DNA of 64,000 nt from Acidimicrobiales bacterium (lineage in GTDB: Bacteria > Actinomycetota > Acidimicrobiia > Acidimicrobiales > Aldehydirespiratoraceae), in NCBI GenBank assembly GCA_033344915.1, contig JAWPML010000001.1:4417364-4481363 (forward strand), read 5' to 3'. Shown one piece after another: positions 26,530 through 34,871 of this stretch (position 1 is its first letter; each line of letters starts with the position of its first letter). The notes beneath the pieces were generated by a model that saw only the letters and a list, made by a program, of their open reading frames with translations, did not search any database and was not told the origin of the DNA. Position numbers and translations under genes: made by a program.

Positions 26530-27344
26530 CCGTCGGCCACGGTCGGCACCACGGCCTGCTCACCCGCGGGGATGCGATCGGCCACGCAACGGAAGCGACC
26601 GGGCGCGACGGCCCGGCTGACTGCGCCGTGGTCCGGCGCCGTGGTCTCCCAAACGCGGCCGGCCGCCTGGTCGGCGAGCGTGGCCGGCGTGCCGACGAAG
26701 ACCGGCTGGCCGCCGTCCACGACGATGACGCGATGGCACAGCGTCGCCAGCTCCTCGGCATGATGCGTCGCACAGATGATCGTGCTGGTCTCGGCCAGCG
26801 AGACGAACAGGTTGCTCACGGCGGCCCGCTGTTCGCTGTCGAGGCCGGCGAGCGGCTCGTCGAGGACGAGGAGATCGGGGCCGCCGAGCAGCGCCTGGGC
26901 GATGGAGAGGCGGCGCTGCATGCCGCCGCTGAGCGAGCCGATTCGCTCGCCGGCGACGTCCGCGAGATCCACCCGCTCGAGCGCCCACGCGGTCCATCGG
27001 CGCCGCAGCCGGGCCGAGTCGATCTCCTTGAGCGCGCCGACATAGTCGAGGAGCGCGCCGACCCGCATGCGCGGCGGCAGTCCGTCGCGTTGGGCCACGT
27101 AGCCGAGCCGGCGACGGATGGCGGTCCGCTGGAGCGCGTCGACCGGGTCGAGGTCGTCCACCCGGATGGTGCCGGTCTGGAGCTCGGCAACGGTCGCGAG
27201 CAATCGGAGCAGCGTGGTCTTCCCGGAGCCGTTGGGCCCGAGGACCGCGGTCGACCCGCCCTCGAACACCAGCCGTTCGACCGCGAGCGCGTCCTTGGTG
27301 CCGTAGCGATGGTGGATGCCGTCGACGGCGACGACCGGGCTCAT
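26499..27344 (-). CDS. ABC transporter ATP-binding protein
   Basis: 281 aa. Walker A LGPNGSGKTT, signature SLSGGMQRRLSIAQALLGG, Walker B PDLLVLDEPLAGLD and the switch His in ICATHHAEE are all present, so it should be a working ATPase. The C-terminal 60 residues (RVWETTAPDHGAVSRAV onwards) are like the extra domain of drug/bacitracin exporter ATPases. The start ATG at 27344 overlaps the permease stop by 4 nt; the open frame upstream is a shadow. Last gene of a four-gene operon. Confidence 0.93.
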   Translation of the reverse strand: MSPVVAVDGIHHRYGTKDALAVERLVFEGGSTAVLGPNGSGKTTLLRLLATVAELQTGTIRVDDLDPVDALQRTAIRRRLGYVAQRDGLPPRMRVGALLDYVGALKEIDSARLRRRWTAWALERVDLADVAGERIGSLSGGMQRRLSIAQALLGGPDLLVLDEPLAGLDSEQRAAVSNLFVSLAETSTIICATHHAEELATLCHRVIVVDGGQPVFVGTPATLADQAAGRVWETTAPDHGAVSRAVAPGRFRCVADRIPAGEQAVVPTVADGYLATVRRSA

Positions 27345-28114
27345 CGGTCCGACATGACATCGAGGCGACGGCGCCGCTGGAACAGGCCGACGCCGGCGGC
27401 GGCGGTGACGAACATGCTCAGGACCTGCATGGTCGGGCCGAACGCGTCGGCCGTGTTCGTCGCCCCGACGGCAACGGTGACGATCGCGAGCCACGCGATG
27501 GCGACCCCGCCGGCCGCGAAGCGGGCGTCGAAGCGGGTGGCCAGCGCCATGGTGACCGACGTGGCGGCGAGCGCCGGGAGCAGCCACGCGATGCGATGGG
27601 CGCCGCCGGCGGGGACGAGCATCGACACGAGCACGAGCAGGAGCGTGCTCGCGGCCACGACCGTCATCGCCCGGACGAGGAACAGACGGAAGCCGTCGAC
27701 CGGAGCGGCCAGGGCGACATCGTGGGTCGGGTCGACGGCCGGTCCGAAGGCCAGGGCGACACCGGCCAGCGGGATGAGCGGGGCCAGCGTGAGGAACGCC
27801 ACGATCCGGTCGGCGCCGTCCGCGGTGTTGTTGCTCGCCGCGGAGAGGGCGAACAGCACCGCCACGAGGACCGAGATGATCCAGGACCGGCGCAGCGCCG
27901 GCGTGGCGGTGACGAGGGGGACGTTGCCCTCGCCCACGCCGAGCCGCAGGAGCAGACGAGCGAGGCGGGACGGGGCGGGCGCGTCGAGCTCGGCGGTGAT
28001 GGCGGCGAAGTTCGCGGCCTGCCGGGCGGTGTCGGTCGGGGAGTCCGCGCCGGTGAGCAACCGGGGTCGCTCGGCCGCTCGGCGCATGGCGTCGTCGAAG
28101 TCGGTGATGGTCAT
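27341..28114 (-). CDS. Membrane permease partner of the ABC ATPase
   Basis: 257 aa. An N-terminal cytoplasmic part of about 75 residues (MTITDFDDAMRRAAERP) is followed by six hydrophobic helices (for example SWIISVLVAVLFALSAAS and TMQVLSMFVTAAAGVGLF). No zinc-finger motif is present. It lies between an ECF sigma factor and an ABC ATPase with 4-nt overlaps on both sides, so it is most likely the exporter channel; an anti-sigma role is a weaker option. Confidence 0.75.
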   Translation of the reverse strand: MTITDFDDAMRRAAERPRLLTGADSPTDTARQAANFAAITAELDAPAPSRLARLLLRLGVGEGNVPLVTATPALRRSWIISVLVAVLFALSAASNNTADGADRIVAFLTLAPLIPLAGVALAFGPAVDPTHDVALAAPVDGFRLFLVRAMTVVAASTLLLVLVSMLVPAGGAHRIAWLLPALAATSVTMALATRFDARFAAGGVAIAWLAIVTVAVGATNTADAFGPTMQVLSMFVTAAAGVGLFQRRRRLDVMSDR

Positions 28115-28668
28115 CGCAGCTGCTCCTGGAGGATGTGGCGAGCCCGGGCGAGGCGGGACTTCACGGTGCCGGTGGGGATGCCGAGGAGGTGGGCGGCCTC
28201 CTTGTTGGTGAGCCCGTCGAGTGCGGTGGCCGCGAGGACGGCCTGGAGTTCGGGGTCGAGCGAGGCGAAGGCGGCGCCGAGTTCGGTGTGGCCGAGGGCG
28301 ATCGGTACCTCGTGGACGATGACGTCGGCGAGCGGCGTGACGTCCTCGACCGGCTGCGGAGGTGGACGCTTGCGCAGCTGGTCGATGAGGCGGCGGATCG
28401 CGATCGTCCACAGCCAGGCGCCGACCGCGCCCGTCGGCTGGTAGCGATCGGCCTGCTTCCAGACCGCGAGGAACGTGTCCTGCAGTGCCGTGTCGACGAG
28501 ATCACGGTTCCCACAGCGCCGCTCGAGCCGGATCGTGAGCCAGGACGCGTGCCGTTCGTAGAGCGCGGCGAGCGCGTCACGATCGCCGGTGCCGATGCGG
28601 CGGACGAGGTCGAGATCGTCCGGGCCCGGTGCGGCGGGCGCCGCGGGTTCGGTGGCCACCAGCGTCAT
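28111..28668 (-). CDS. RNA polymerase ECF sigma factor
   Basis: 185 aa. Region 2 is DRDALAALYERHASWLTIRL to DTFLAVWKQADRY; region 4 is LDPELQAVLAATALDGLTNKEAAHLLGIPTGTVKSRLARARH in outline, with a clear helix-turn-helix. The ATG at 28668 lies one base after the desaturase stop, and the gene overlaps the permease by 4 nt. No separate anti-sigma gene is seen; the downstream membrane protein may serve as signal input (inference). Confidence 0.9.
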   Translation of the reverse strand: MTLVATEPAAPAAPGPDDLDLVRRIGTGDRDALAALYERHASWLTIRLERRCGNRDLVDTALQDTFLAVWKQADRYQPTGAVGAWLWTIAIRRLIDQLRKRPPPQPVEDVTPLADVIVHEVPIALGHTELGAAFASLDPELQAVLAATALDGLTNKEAAHLLGIPTGTVKSRLARARHILQEQLR

Positions 28669-28669
28669 G

Positions 28670-29692
28670 CTACGAAGCCGCCACGGTCCGGCGGCGGAAG
28701 GGCACGAAGCGCAGCAGCCGCGCCTTCCATGTCGGGGGGAACGGATAGCGGTCCCGGAGGGGGGCACGGAACGGTGCCAGCAGCTGTCCGGGCACGCTCG
28801 GCGGGGTGTTCTCGCCGTTGCCGTAGACCTCCGGGCGCCGGTCGGCGGGCATGTAGTACGTCCCCCACACCATGTCCCACAGCGGGAGGAAGACGGCGTA
28901 GTTCGAGTGGATCGACTCGGGGGTGTTCGAGTGGTGCCAGTGGTGGAACTCCGGCGTCATCACGATCCGGTGGAGGGGCCGCAGCCGCCAGCGCACGTTG
29001 GCGTGGGCGAACAGGCCGATCACGGCCTGGATGATCGCGGCGGCGCCGACGACCTCGAGCTGGAAGCCGGCGGCGACGAGCATGACGGCCGGCACCGCGA
29101 TGATCACGCCGTCGAAGGGATGCACGCGGATCCCGGAGATCCAGTCCATGCGCTCGCTGCTGTGGTGGATCGAATGGAACCGCCAGAAGAAGCCGACCTC
29201 GTGGCTGAGCTTGTGCGCCCAGTAGATGAGGATGTCGAGCAGGATGATGCCCTCGATCGCCATCAGCCAGCCCGGCTGGCCCATGACGAGCGGCCGCAAC
29301 AGCAGCATCGGGACCCAGAGCGGCACGATCAGCAGGGCGATGGCGATGCCGACGACGACCTGGGCGACGTTGAGGACCGGCGAGACCATCGCGTACGTGA
29401 GATCCGTGCGCAGACCCGGTCGGCGGATCTTCTGGTCGTGTCGTCGGAACAGCTTCTCGAGCGGCACGACGATGATGAACAGGGCGAGGATCGCGCCGGC
29501 ACCCTCGAGGCCGAAGTAGATCCCCGCGGCGATGGCGACGATCAGGGCGACGATGTGCACCCAGCGCACCAACCGCCACCGGAACGGGCGCCGATCGGCA
29601 CCCGGCCGGGGCGGCGGCGGGGGGAGCGTGGAGAGCGTGGAGCCGGCCGGCGGTCCGACCGGAGGTGGGGGTGGGGGAAGTGAGGACCGCAT
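28670..29692 (-). CDS. Sterol desaturase/fatty acid hydroxylase family protein
   Basis: 340 aa. Di-iron membrane oxygenase with the His boxes HKLSH, HSIHH and HHWHH, and about four membrane helices. The first 35 residues are rich in proline (runs of 5-6 Pro) and predicted to be cytoplasmic. It hydroxylates or desaturates a lipid; carotenoid, hopanoid or fatty acid substrates are all possible. First gene of the operon with sigma factor, permease and ATPase. Confidence 0.9.
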   Translation of the reverse strand: MRSSLPPPPPPVGPPAGSTLSTLPPPPPRPGADRRPFRWRLVRWVHIVALIVAIAAGIYFGLEGAGAILALFIIVVPLEKLFRRHDQKIRRPGLRTDLTYAMVSPVLNVAQVVVGIAIALLIVPLWVPMLLLRPLVMGQPGWLMAIEGIILLDILIYWAHKLSHEVGFFWRFHSIHHSSERMDWISGIRVHPFDGVIIAVPAVMLVAAGFQLEVVGAAAIIQAVIGLFAHANVRWRLRPLHRIVMTPEFHHWHHSNTPESIHSNYAVFLPLWDMVWGTYYMPADRRPEVYGNGENTPPSVPGQLLAPFRAPLRDRYPFPPTWKARLLRFVPFRRRTVAAS

Positions 29693-29758
29693 ACCCCCTC
29701 TATCGAGACCGCCCCCCGATCCGGTTCACGGTCGCCCCCGAGCTGTCTCCCTCACGCT

Positions 29759-29835
29759 GGAATCTCTGGTCACGAAAGGGTCGCCAGAACGGCGAGCACG
29801 CCGTCGATTTCGACCCTTTCGTGACCAGAGATTCC
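29759..29835. repeat. 77-bp palindromic element, copy 2
   Basis: Perfect 25-bp arms (29759-29783 and 29811-29835) with core AATCTCTGGTCACG and AAAGGGTCG. The 27-nt centre holds its own stem ACGGCG/CGCCGT around AGCA. The total length equals copy 1 (13191-13267), and each arm differs from copy 1 mainly at one C/G position that is compensated in the other arm. It lies between two genes of the same strand. Confidence 0.85.
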
Positions 29836-29904
29836 TCTCGCGGGGGAGGTTCTTCTCGCGGGGGAGGTTCCTCTCGCGGGGGAGGTTCCTCTCGCGGGGG
29901 AGAT
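29833..29904. repeat. 18-bp tandem repeat, four copies
   Basis: Unit TCCTCTCGCGGGGGAGGT at 29833, 29851, 29869 and 29887. Copies 2 and 4 differ by one or two bases, and a partial fifth follows. It abuts copy 2 of the palindrome. Each unit can pair CCTC with GAGG. The 227-bp space 29693-29919 holds only this repeat and the palindrome; no gene is seen in it. Confidence 0.9.
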
Positions 29905-29919
29905 TCCTCTTTCAGAAGG

Positions 29920-31572
29920 TCAGCTGACGGCGTCGGCGAAGCGGGCCAGGAGGGCGGCGGCCTGGCCGCGGGTGACCGTGGCGTCCGGTGCGAACGTGTT
30001 GGACGACGTGCCGGTGGTGATCGCCGTGTGGGCGGCCCAGCGCACGGCGCCGACCTGCCAGGTGGCGGTGAGGTCGCCGAACGGCATCGGCGCGTTCACG
30101 GTCGGCTCGTCGACGAGGCGCCACAGGAAGGTCACGAACTCCGCCCGGGTGGCGGGGGCGTTCGGCGAGAAGTGGTTCGCGGAGGTGCCGGTGGTGACGC
30201 CGTAGCGGGCCATCCAGCGCACCGCCTGCTCGTAGTACGCACCGGCGGGCACGTCGTCGAAGCGGGGCGCATCGTTCGGCGGCGGGGGCGAGCCCACGAG
30301 ACGCCAGATCATGGTGGCGGCCTGGGCGCGGGTCAGCGCGGCGTCCGGGTCGAAGCGGGTGGGACTGACGCCGGTGGTGATGTCGTTGCCGACCAGCCAG
30401 GCAACGGCTTCGCGCTGCCAGGTGGCGGTCACGTCCGTGAAGTTGCCGAGGGTGTTGCCCTCGTCGGCCCAGCACGGCACGGTCCACACGTCGAAGTCGA
30501 TGCCGTCACACGGTCCGTCGTTGTCGTTGTCGTTGTCGCCGGGCGGGTCGCTGGGGGCGGCGGACGGGTCGAAGTCGAGATCGAGGAGGCACGTCTCGTA
30601 CATGAAGTCCGGCTGGGTGGCGCCGCCGACCTTCACGCCGCCGATCGTCACCGTGTAGCACTCGTCGCCGTTGGTCGGCTCCGGGAGCTGCGTCGAGTTG
30701 GTGTCACCACCGACCGCCCACACGATCGACGGCTCCGGGGCGATCCGACTGGCGGGGTTCTCGGGCTGGATGCGTTCGAGGACGTTGACCTGGATGGCGC
30801 CGAGCGAATCGGAGACGGTCACGGTCGCGGTGCTGAAGTCGCCGCCGTAGAGCGAGAACGACCAGCGTCCCCACGTGGTCTCGGCGGGGACGTACCCCGC
30901 CGGCGGCCACGCCACGAAGTCGCGGGCTTCGCGCACCTCGGGGCGGGCGCCCCAGAGGTTGTCGTCGAACACGTGGAGCGTGTTGGCCGCCCAGTGCCCG
31001 TTCTCGGTCTCGACGTCGCCGCTGCCGATTTCGCGCAACTGGGGGTAGAGGACGGTCCGGCGATGGCCGACGGCGTGGTTGTTGCTGCCGGGATCGCGGA
31101 TGTACGCGTCGATGGCGCCGAGACCGTTCACGCCGAGCGCGAGGTTGCTCATGCCGGCCGTGGTCGCGCCGGTCGAGGTGTGGCAGGCCCAGCCGGATCC
31201 CGGCGAGTGGGAGAGGCTGCCCTCCGCCGACATCATCATCGAGGTCTGCTGGGTGGCCGTGCTGTAGGAGGCGCGCTCGGTGACCGTGTCGAGGCCGGCC
31301 ATGCGGCGGTACCAGTTCACCCGCTGCACGATGCTGTCCCGATACGCCTGGGAGGTGGTGCCCGGCGTGCACGTGTCCACGTCGCCGCTGTAGCCGCTGG
31401 CCGGCTCCTCCCGCTCGAACTCGGCGAGGTACGACGCCAGCACCTCGGCCCGGTCGGAGGTGTCGATCCACGGTTCGTTCGCCGCGGCGGCCGGCGTGGT
31501 CTGCGAGAACGCGAGGAGGGGAGCGAGAATCGCTCCTGCCATCAATGCGCCACGCACACGCCCGTTTGCCAT
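29920..31572 (-). CDS. Secreted CAP-domain protein with three SLH repeats
   Basis: 550 aa. A Sec signal peptide (GALMAGAILAPLLAF, cleavage near AAAANEP) leads to a CAP/SCP-like domain (residues about 85-200: QRVNWYRRMAGLDTV, SHSPGSGWACHT, AVGHRRTVLYPQLREIGSG). A beta-rich middle and an Asp/Asn-rich linker follow, then three S-layer-homology repeats at the C-terminus (FTDVTATWQREAVAWLVGND, FDDVPAGAYYEQAVRWMARY, FGDLTATWQVGAVRWAAHT). The SLH repeats should bind it to the cell wall. CAP proteins have varied roles; the function here is open. Confidence 0.9.
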   Translation of the reverse strand: MANGRVRGALMAGAILAPLLAFSQTTPAAAANEPWIDTSDRAEVLASYLAEFEREEPASGYSGDVDTCTPGTTSQAYRDSIVQRVNWYRRMAGLDTVTERASYSTATQQTSMMMSAEGSLSHSPGSGWACHTSTGATTAGMSNLALGVNGLGAIDAYIRDPGSNNHAVGHRRTVLYPQLREIGSGDVETENGHWAANTLHVFDDNLWGARPEVREARDFVAWPPAGYVPAETTWGRWSFSLYGGDFSTATVTVSDSLGAIQVNVLERIQPENPASRIAPEPSIVWAVGGDTNSTQLPEPTNGDECYTVTIGGVKVGGATQPDFMYETCLLDLDFDPSAAPSDPPGDNDNDNDGPCDGIDFDVWTVPCWADEGNTLGNFTDVTATWQREAVAWLVGNDITTGVSPTRFDPDAALTRAQAATMIWRLVGSPPPPNDAPRFDDVPAGAYYEQAVRWMARYGVTTGTSANHFSPNAPATRAEFVTFLWRLVDEPTVNAPMPFGDLTATWQVGAVRWAAHTAITTGTSSNTFAPDATVTRGQAAALLARFADAVS

Positions 31573-31610
31573 GGACCTGGCTACGGCATGTTGCCTGGAT
31601 CACTTGACCC

Positions 31611-31636
31611 GAATCTCTGGGTCGTTCGACCCAAAA
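31611..31636. repeat. Hairpin resembling a shrunken palindromic element
   Basis: GAATCTCTGG followed by the stem TGGGTCG-TT-CGACCCA. It shares AATCTCTGG and the GGGTCG/CGACCC arms with the 77-bp elements but lacks the middle. It lies in the 88-bp divergent gap between the CAP/SLH and deaminase genes and may instead be an operator. Confidence 0.35.
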
Positions 31637-31648
31637 GGAGGTGGCGAA

Positions 31649-31654
31649 TAGCAT
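31649..31654 (+). promoter_or_regulatory. -10 hexamer TAGCAT, leaderless deaminase gene
   Basis: TAGCAT ends 6 nt before the ATG at 31661. The AGGAGG at 31637-31642 is too far from the ATG to act as a ribosome site. Confidence 0.5.
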
Positions 31655-31660
31655 CGCGCC

Positions 31661-32116
31661 ATGGCACTCAGTGAGGACGATCAGCGCGGTTTGGATGCGG
31701 CGATCGCCGAGGCCGAGGCGGGTCGGGCGGAAGGCGGGATCCCGATCGGGTCGGCGCTCATGGTCGGTGGCGAGATCGTCGGTCGCGGTCACAACCGCCG
31801 CGTCCAGCAGGGCAGCGTGGTGCTCCATGCCGAGATGGACTGCCTCGAGAACGCCGGTCGTCTGCCCGCGAGCACCTACGCCGAGGCGACCCTCTACACG
31901 ACGTTGTCGCCGTGCGACATGTGCACCGGCGCCGCGTTGCTCTACGGCATTCCCCGGGTGGTCATCGGCGAGAACGTCACCTTCCTCGGGGGCGAGGAAC
32001 TGCTGGCCTCACGCGGCGTCGAGGTGGTCCTCGCCGAGGACGATCGCTGCGTGTCGATGATGCGCACCTTCATCGCCGACGAGCCCGAGCTGTGGAACGA
32101 GGACATCGGCGTCTGA
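31661..32116 (+). CDS. Cytosine deaminase, yeast FCY1-type
   Basis: 151 aa. Zinc hydrolase of the CDA fold: HAEMDCLENAGR gives the zinc His and catalytic Glu, and TLSPCDMCTGA the two zinc Cys. The stretch YTTLSPCDMCTGA, GIPRVVIGENV and the C-terminal ELWNEDIG closely match yeast cytosine deaminase, more than TadA or guanine deaminase. It should convert cytosine to uracil and ammonia in pyrimidine salvage. No cytosine permease is nearby. Confidence 0.88.
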   Translation: MALSEDDQRGLDAAIAEAEAGRAEGGIPIGSALMVGGEIVGRGHNRRVQQGSVVLHAEMDCLENAGRLPASTYAEATLYTTLSPCDMCTGAALLYGIPRVVIGENVTFLGGEELLASRGVEVVLAEDDRCVSMMRTFIADEPELWNEDIGV

Positions 32117-32128
32117 ACGGCCACCGGC

Positions 32129-33217
32129 CTACGGGATGAAGCCCTCGGCCCGATAGCGCTCGACCGCGATCTCCGGATGGCCGGCGATGATGCCGTCGAT
32201 CCCGTAGGTGGTGACGAGCGATGCGTAGTAGTCGGCGTTCTCCTGGGAACCCGCGTCGCTCGGCCACACCCACACGGCCAGGCCCTCGGCCTTCGCCTTG
32301 TCGAGGAGTCCCGGCACTTCGAGCACTTCGAGATCGCCGAAGAAGGGGGGCACCTGCAGGATGCGGTCGGTCGGCAGGAGCTCCCCGGCGCCGAGCCCCC
32401 AGGCGGTCATCTGGTCGGTGCCGGGACTCGTCGTGACCCCGGGGGCGAACTCGTGGAACGCGGCCATCACCTCGTCGCTGAAGCTGACCGCGATCACGGA
32501 ATCGGTGCGGCCCAGGGCCGCGATCTCGTCGGCGAGCACCCGGGCGCCTTCGATGGCGAACGCGAGGTCGTCCTCGCCGTCGTCGCCGGACGGGATCTTG
32601 ATCTCGACGTCGAGCACATGGTTCGGGAACGCGGTCGCGATCGCCTCGAACGTCTCGACCCGGAAATCGTCGCCGGTGTATCCGTCGGGCGGCGCGACCT
32701 CGCCGGTGCGGATCCCGCGGTGGATGTAGGCCTCGTCGGGACGCTCGTGGCTGCTCCACTCGTCGGACCACCAGTAGGCGTTGTCCAGCGCCTGGAGCTC
32801 GTCGTAGGTGAGGTCGCGGACCCGACCGGTGGTCTCGGTGGTGCGGTCGACGGTGTCGTCGTGCTGCACGACGAGGACGCCGTCGCCGGTGAGCTGCACG
32901 TCCATCTCGAGCACATCGGTGCCGGCGAGCGCCGCCTCGCGGAACGCATACATCGTCGAATGGGGCCACGACTGGTCGCCTCCGGCGTGGCCGATGACGA
33001 CGGGCCGGTCGAGGGCCAACACGTCGTCGACGGTGCTCGCCTCCGGCACCGGAATCGCGATCGTCGGGAGCGTCGTGGTGGTTGTCGTCGTGCTCGTTGT
33101 CGTGCTGGTCGTTGTCGTGCTGGTCGTGGTCGTCGTGGGCGCGGCGTCGTCGGTGTCGTCGCTGCACGCGGCGGCGAGGACGGCGAGAACGACGAGCGGG
33201 ACGAGAAGGCGACGCAT
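32129..33217 (-). CDS. Glycerophosphodiester phosphodiesterase lipoprotein
   Basis: 362 aa. A signal peptide with lipobox LAAAC, then a Thr-rich linker (about residues 28-50), then a GDPD TIM barrel: VVIGHAGGDQSWPHSTMYAF, DVLEMDVQLTGDGVLVVQHDDTVDRTT and VLDVEIKIP hold the catalytic His pair and the metal-binding Glu/Asp. It would release glycerol 3-phosphate from phospholipid head groups outside the cell. TAGCGT 7 nt before the ATG indicates its own promoter, although exonuclease III ends only 10 bp upstream. Confidence 0.92.
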   Translation of the reverse strand: MRRLLVPLVVLAVLAAACSDDTDDAAPTTTTTSTTTTSTTTSTTTTTTTLPTIAIPVPEASTVDDVLALDRPVVIGHAGGDQSWPHSTMYAFREAALAGTDVLEMDVQLTGDGVLVVQHDDTVDRTTETTGRVRDLTYDELQALDNAYWWSDEWSSHERPDEAYIHRGIRTGEVAPPDGYTGDDFRVETFEAIATAFPNHVLDVEIKIPSGDDGEDDLAFAIEGARVLADEIAALGRTDSVIAVSFSDEVMAAFHEFAPGVTTSPGTDQMTAWGLGAGELLPTDRILQVPPFFGDLEVLEVPGLLDKAKAEGLAVWVWPSDAGSQENADYYASLVTTYGIDGIIAGHPEIAVERYRAEGFIP

Positions 33218-33224
33218 GGGGGCG

Positions 33225-33230
33225 ACGCTA
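33225..33230 (-). promoter_or_regulatory. -10 hexamer TAGCGT, leaderless GDPD gene
   Basis: Minus-strand TAGCGT ends 7 nt before the ATG at 33217 and overlaps the exonuclease III stop region. Confidence 0.5.
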
Positions 33231-34022
33231 ATCCAGGCCGGTCAGATCGAGCACGAGCGGAGCATGGTCCGACGGACGGGCGCACGCCCGCGCCTCGCGG
33301 TCGACCCACACGTCGTCGGTGCGGCGCGCGACCGGGGCCGAACCCAGGGCGAGATCGATGCGCAGGCCGTGATCCTTCTCGAACTGGCCGGGTCGGTAGT
33401 TCCACCACGTGTAGAAGCCGGGCTCGGGGTGGTGCTCGCGGGTGACGTCTCGCAGTCCGATGTCGACGAGCGCCCGGATGCCGGCCCGCTCGGGTTCGCT
33501 CGCGTGCGTGCGGCGCCGCCATCGCGACGGCATGTAGATGTCGTCGTCGGTGGGCGCGACGTTGAAGTCGCCCGCCACGAGACTCGAGCCGGACGCCGCG
33601 TCGGCGAGCACCAGCTCGTGACGAAGCCGTTCGAGCCAGACGAGTTTGAAGGCGTAGTGCGGGTCCCACAGCTCGCGGCCGTTCGGCACGTACACGGACC
33701 AGCAGCGCACGCCGGCGCACGTCGCCGCGATCACCCGGGCCTCGTCGAACGGCGCCTCCTGCGGTCCGCTGAATCCGCGGACGATGTCGTCGATGCCGAC
33801 CCGACTCACGATCGCCACGCCGTTCCAGTGGTCCACGCCGTGATGGGCGACCTCGTACCCCGCCGAGGCGAACGCCGGGAACGGGAAATCGCCGTCGCGG
33901 CACTTCGTCTCCTGGATGAGGGCGACGTCGACCTCATGGCGCACGAGCCACTCGATCACCTGGTCGGCGCGGACCCGGATCGAGTTCACGTTCCAGGTGG
34001 CGATGCGCAGCGAATCGGACAC
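33228..34022 (-). CDS. xth: Exodeoxyribonuclease III
   Basis: 264 aa. AP endonuclease/3'-5' exonuclease of the Mg-dependent EEP fold: RIATWNVNSIRVRADQV, IQETKCRD (metal Glu), VYVPNG, GDFNVAPTDDDIY (Asp, Asn), RIDLALGS and SDHAPLVLDL (catalytic Asp-His). Works in base excision repair. I chose the GTG at 34022 because minus-strand TAGCGT (34031-34036) lies 8 nt before it and homology begins 5 codons later; ATG 34049 is the alternative. Confidence 0.93.
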   Translation of the reverse strand: MSDSLRIATWNVNSIRVRADQVIEWLVRHEVDVALIQETKCRDGDFPFPAFASAGYEVAHHGVDHWNGVAIVSRVGIDDIVRGFSGPQEAPFDEARVIAATCAGVRCWSVYVPNGRELWDPHYAFKLVWLERLRHELVLADAASGSSLVAGDFNVAPTDDDIYMPSRWRRRTHASEPERAGIRALVDIGLRDVTREHHPEPGFYTWWNYRPGQFEKDHGLRIDLALGSAPVARRTDDVWVDREARACARPSDHAPLVLDLTGLD

Positions 34023-34030
34023 GGCCGCCG

Positions 34031-34036
34031 ACGCTA
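34031..34036 (-). promoter_or_regulatory. -10 hexamer TAGCGT deciding the xth start
   Basis: Ends 8 nt before the GTG at 34022 and would lie inside the coding region if ATG 34049 were used. Confidence 0.45.
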
Positions 34037-34058
34037 CTTGTGTCACCATGTCGATCCT

Positions 34059-34871
34059 GTGCCTGTCAGTGACCATGACCCGTCCGAATGGCGCGACCTG
34101 AACCACGCCTGGTGGGAGGAGCGCGCCCCGATCCATGCCGCATCGACGTTCTACGGCACCGGGGGCGTCGGACTCCTCTCGTTCGAGCGCGAGGATCTCG
34201 GCTCGGTCGACGGCTTGTCGGTCGTTCACCCGATGTGTCACATCGGTACGGACACCATCTCGCTCGCGGCGGCCGGCGCCCGCGTCGTCGGCCTCGATTT
34301 CTCGGCGAACGCAATCGACGCCGCTCGCGAACGCGCGGCCCAGGCCGGCGTGGACGATCGCTCCGAGTGGGTCGTCGCCGATGCCTACGACTCCTCGGCG
34401 GCACTCGACGGTCGCCAGTTCGACCTCGTCTACACCGGCATGGGGGCGCTCTGCTGGTTGCCGGACATGGGCCGGTGGGCCGAGCAGATGTGGGCGTTGT
34501 GTCGCCCCGGCGGTCGTCTCTACGTGAGTGAGTTCCACCCGATGCAGGATCAGCTGCACGACGACGAGACGGTGCTGGCGCGCGACTACTTCCCGGACGA
34601 CGGCGAGCTGTTCGAGGACCCGGGCAGCTATGCGGATCCGGACGCGGAGACGACCGCGGACATCGTCGTCGCGTTCATCCACCCCATCAGCCAGGTCATC
34701 ACCGCTCTGCTCGCGGTGGGCTTCGAACTCCGCGTCTTCCGGGAGTTCCCCTTCACCGTGTATCCGCGCTGGCCGTTCCTCGAGGAGCGCGAGCCCCGGG
34801 TGTGGTCCATGCCCGCCGATCGGCCCTCGATCCCGCTCATGTACTCGTTGCTGTTGGACCGCCCGGCCTAG
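34059..34871 (+). CDS. SAM-dependent methyltransferase, class I
   Basis: 270 aa from a GTG at 34059. The SAM-binding motif is degenerate at its start (VVHPMCHIGTDTISLAAAGARVVGLDFSANAIDAAR, with the usual GxGxG replaced by MCHIGTD), the style of a common actinobacterial group of class I methyltransferases. VVADAYDSS and FDLVYTGMGALCWLPDM follow as motifs II-III. Acceptor unknown. Divergent from xth. Its stop overlaps the convergent bpa stop by 4 nt. Confidence 0.85.
   Translation: MPVSDHDPSEWRDLNHAWWEERAPIHAASTFYGTGGVGLLSFEREDLGSVDGLSVVHPMCHIGTDTISLAAAGARVVGLDFSANAIDAARERAAQAGVDDRSEWVVADAYDSSAALDGRQFDLVYTGMGALCWLPDMGRWAEQMWALCRPGGRLYVSEFHPMQDQLHDDETVLARDYFPDDGELFEDPGSYADPDAETTADIVVAFIHPISQVITALLAVGFELRVFREFPFTVYPRWPFLEEREPRVWSMPADRPSIPLMYSLLLDRPA

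Noticed and set aside
31637..31642. AGGAGG as the ribosome site of the deaminase gene
   Set aside because: 18 nt from the ATG, too far; the TAGCAT hexamer lies between them.
29665..31674. 669-codon plus-strand frame with SRGGGS repeats
   Set aside because: The repeats come from the 18-bp tandem DNA repeat and the rest is antisense to the CAP/SLH gene, whose signal peptide and SLH motifs are convincing.
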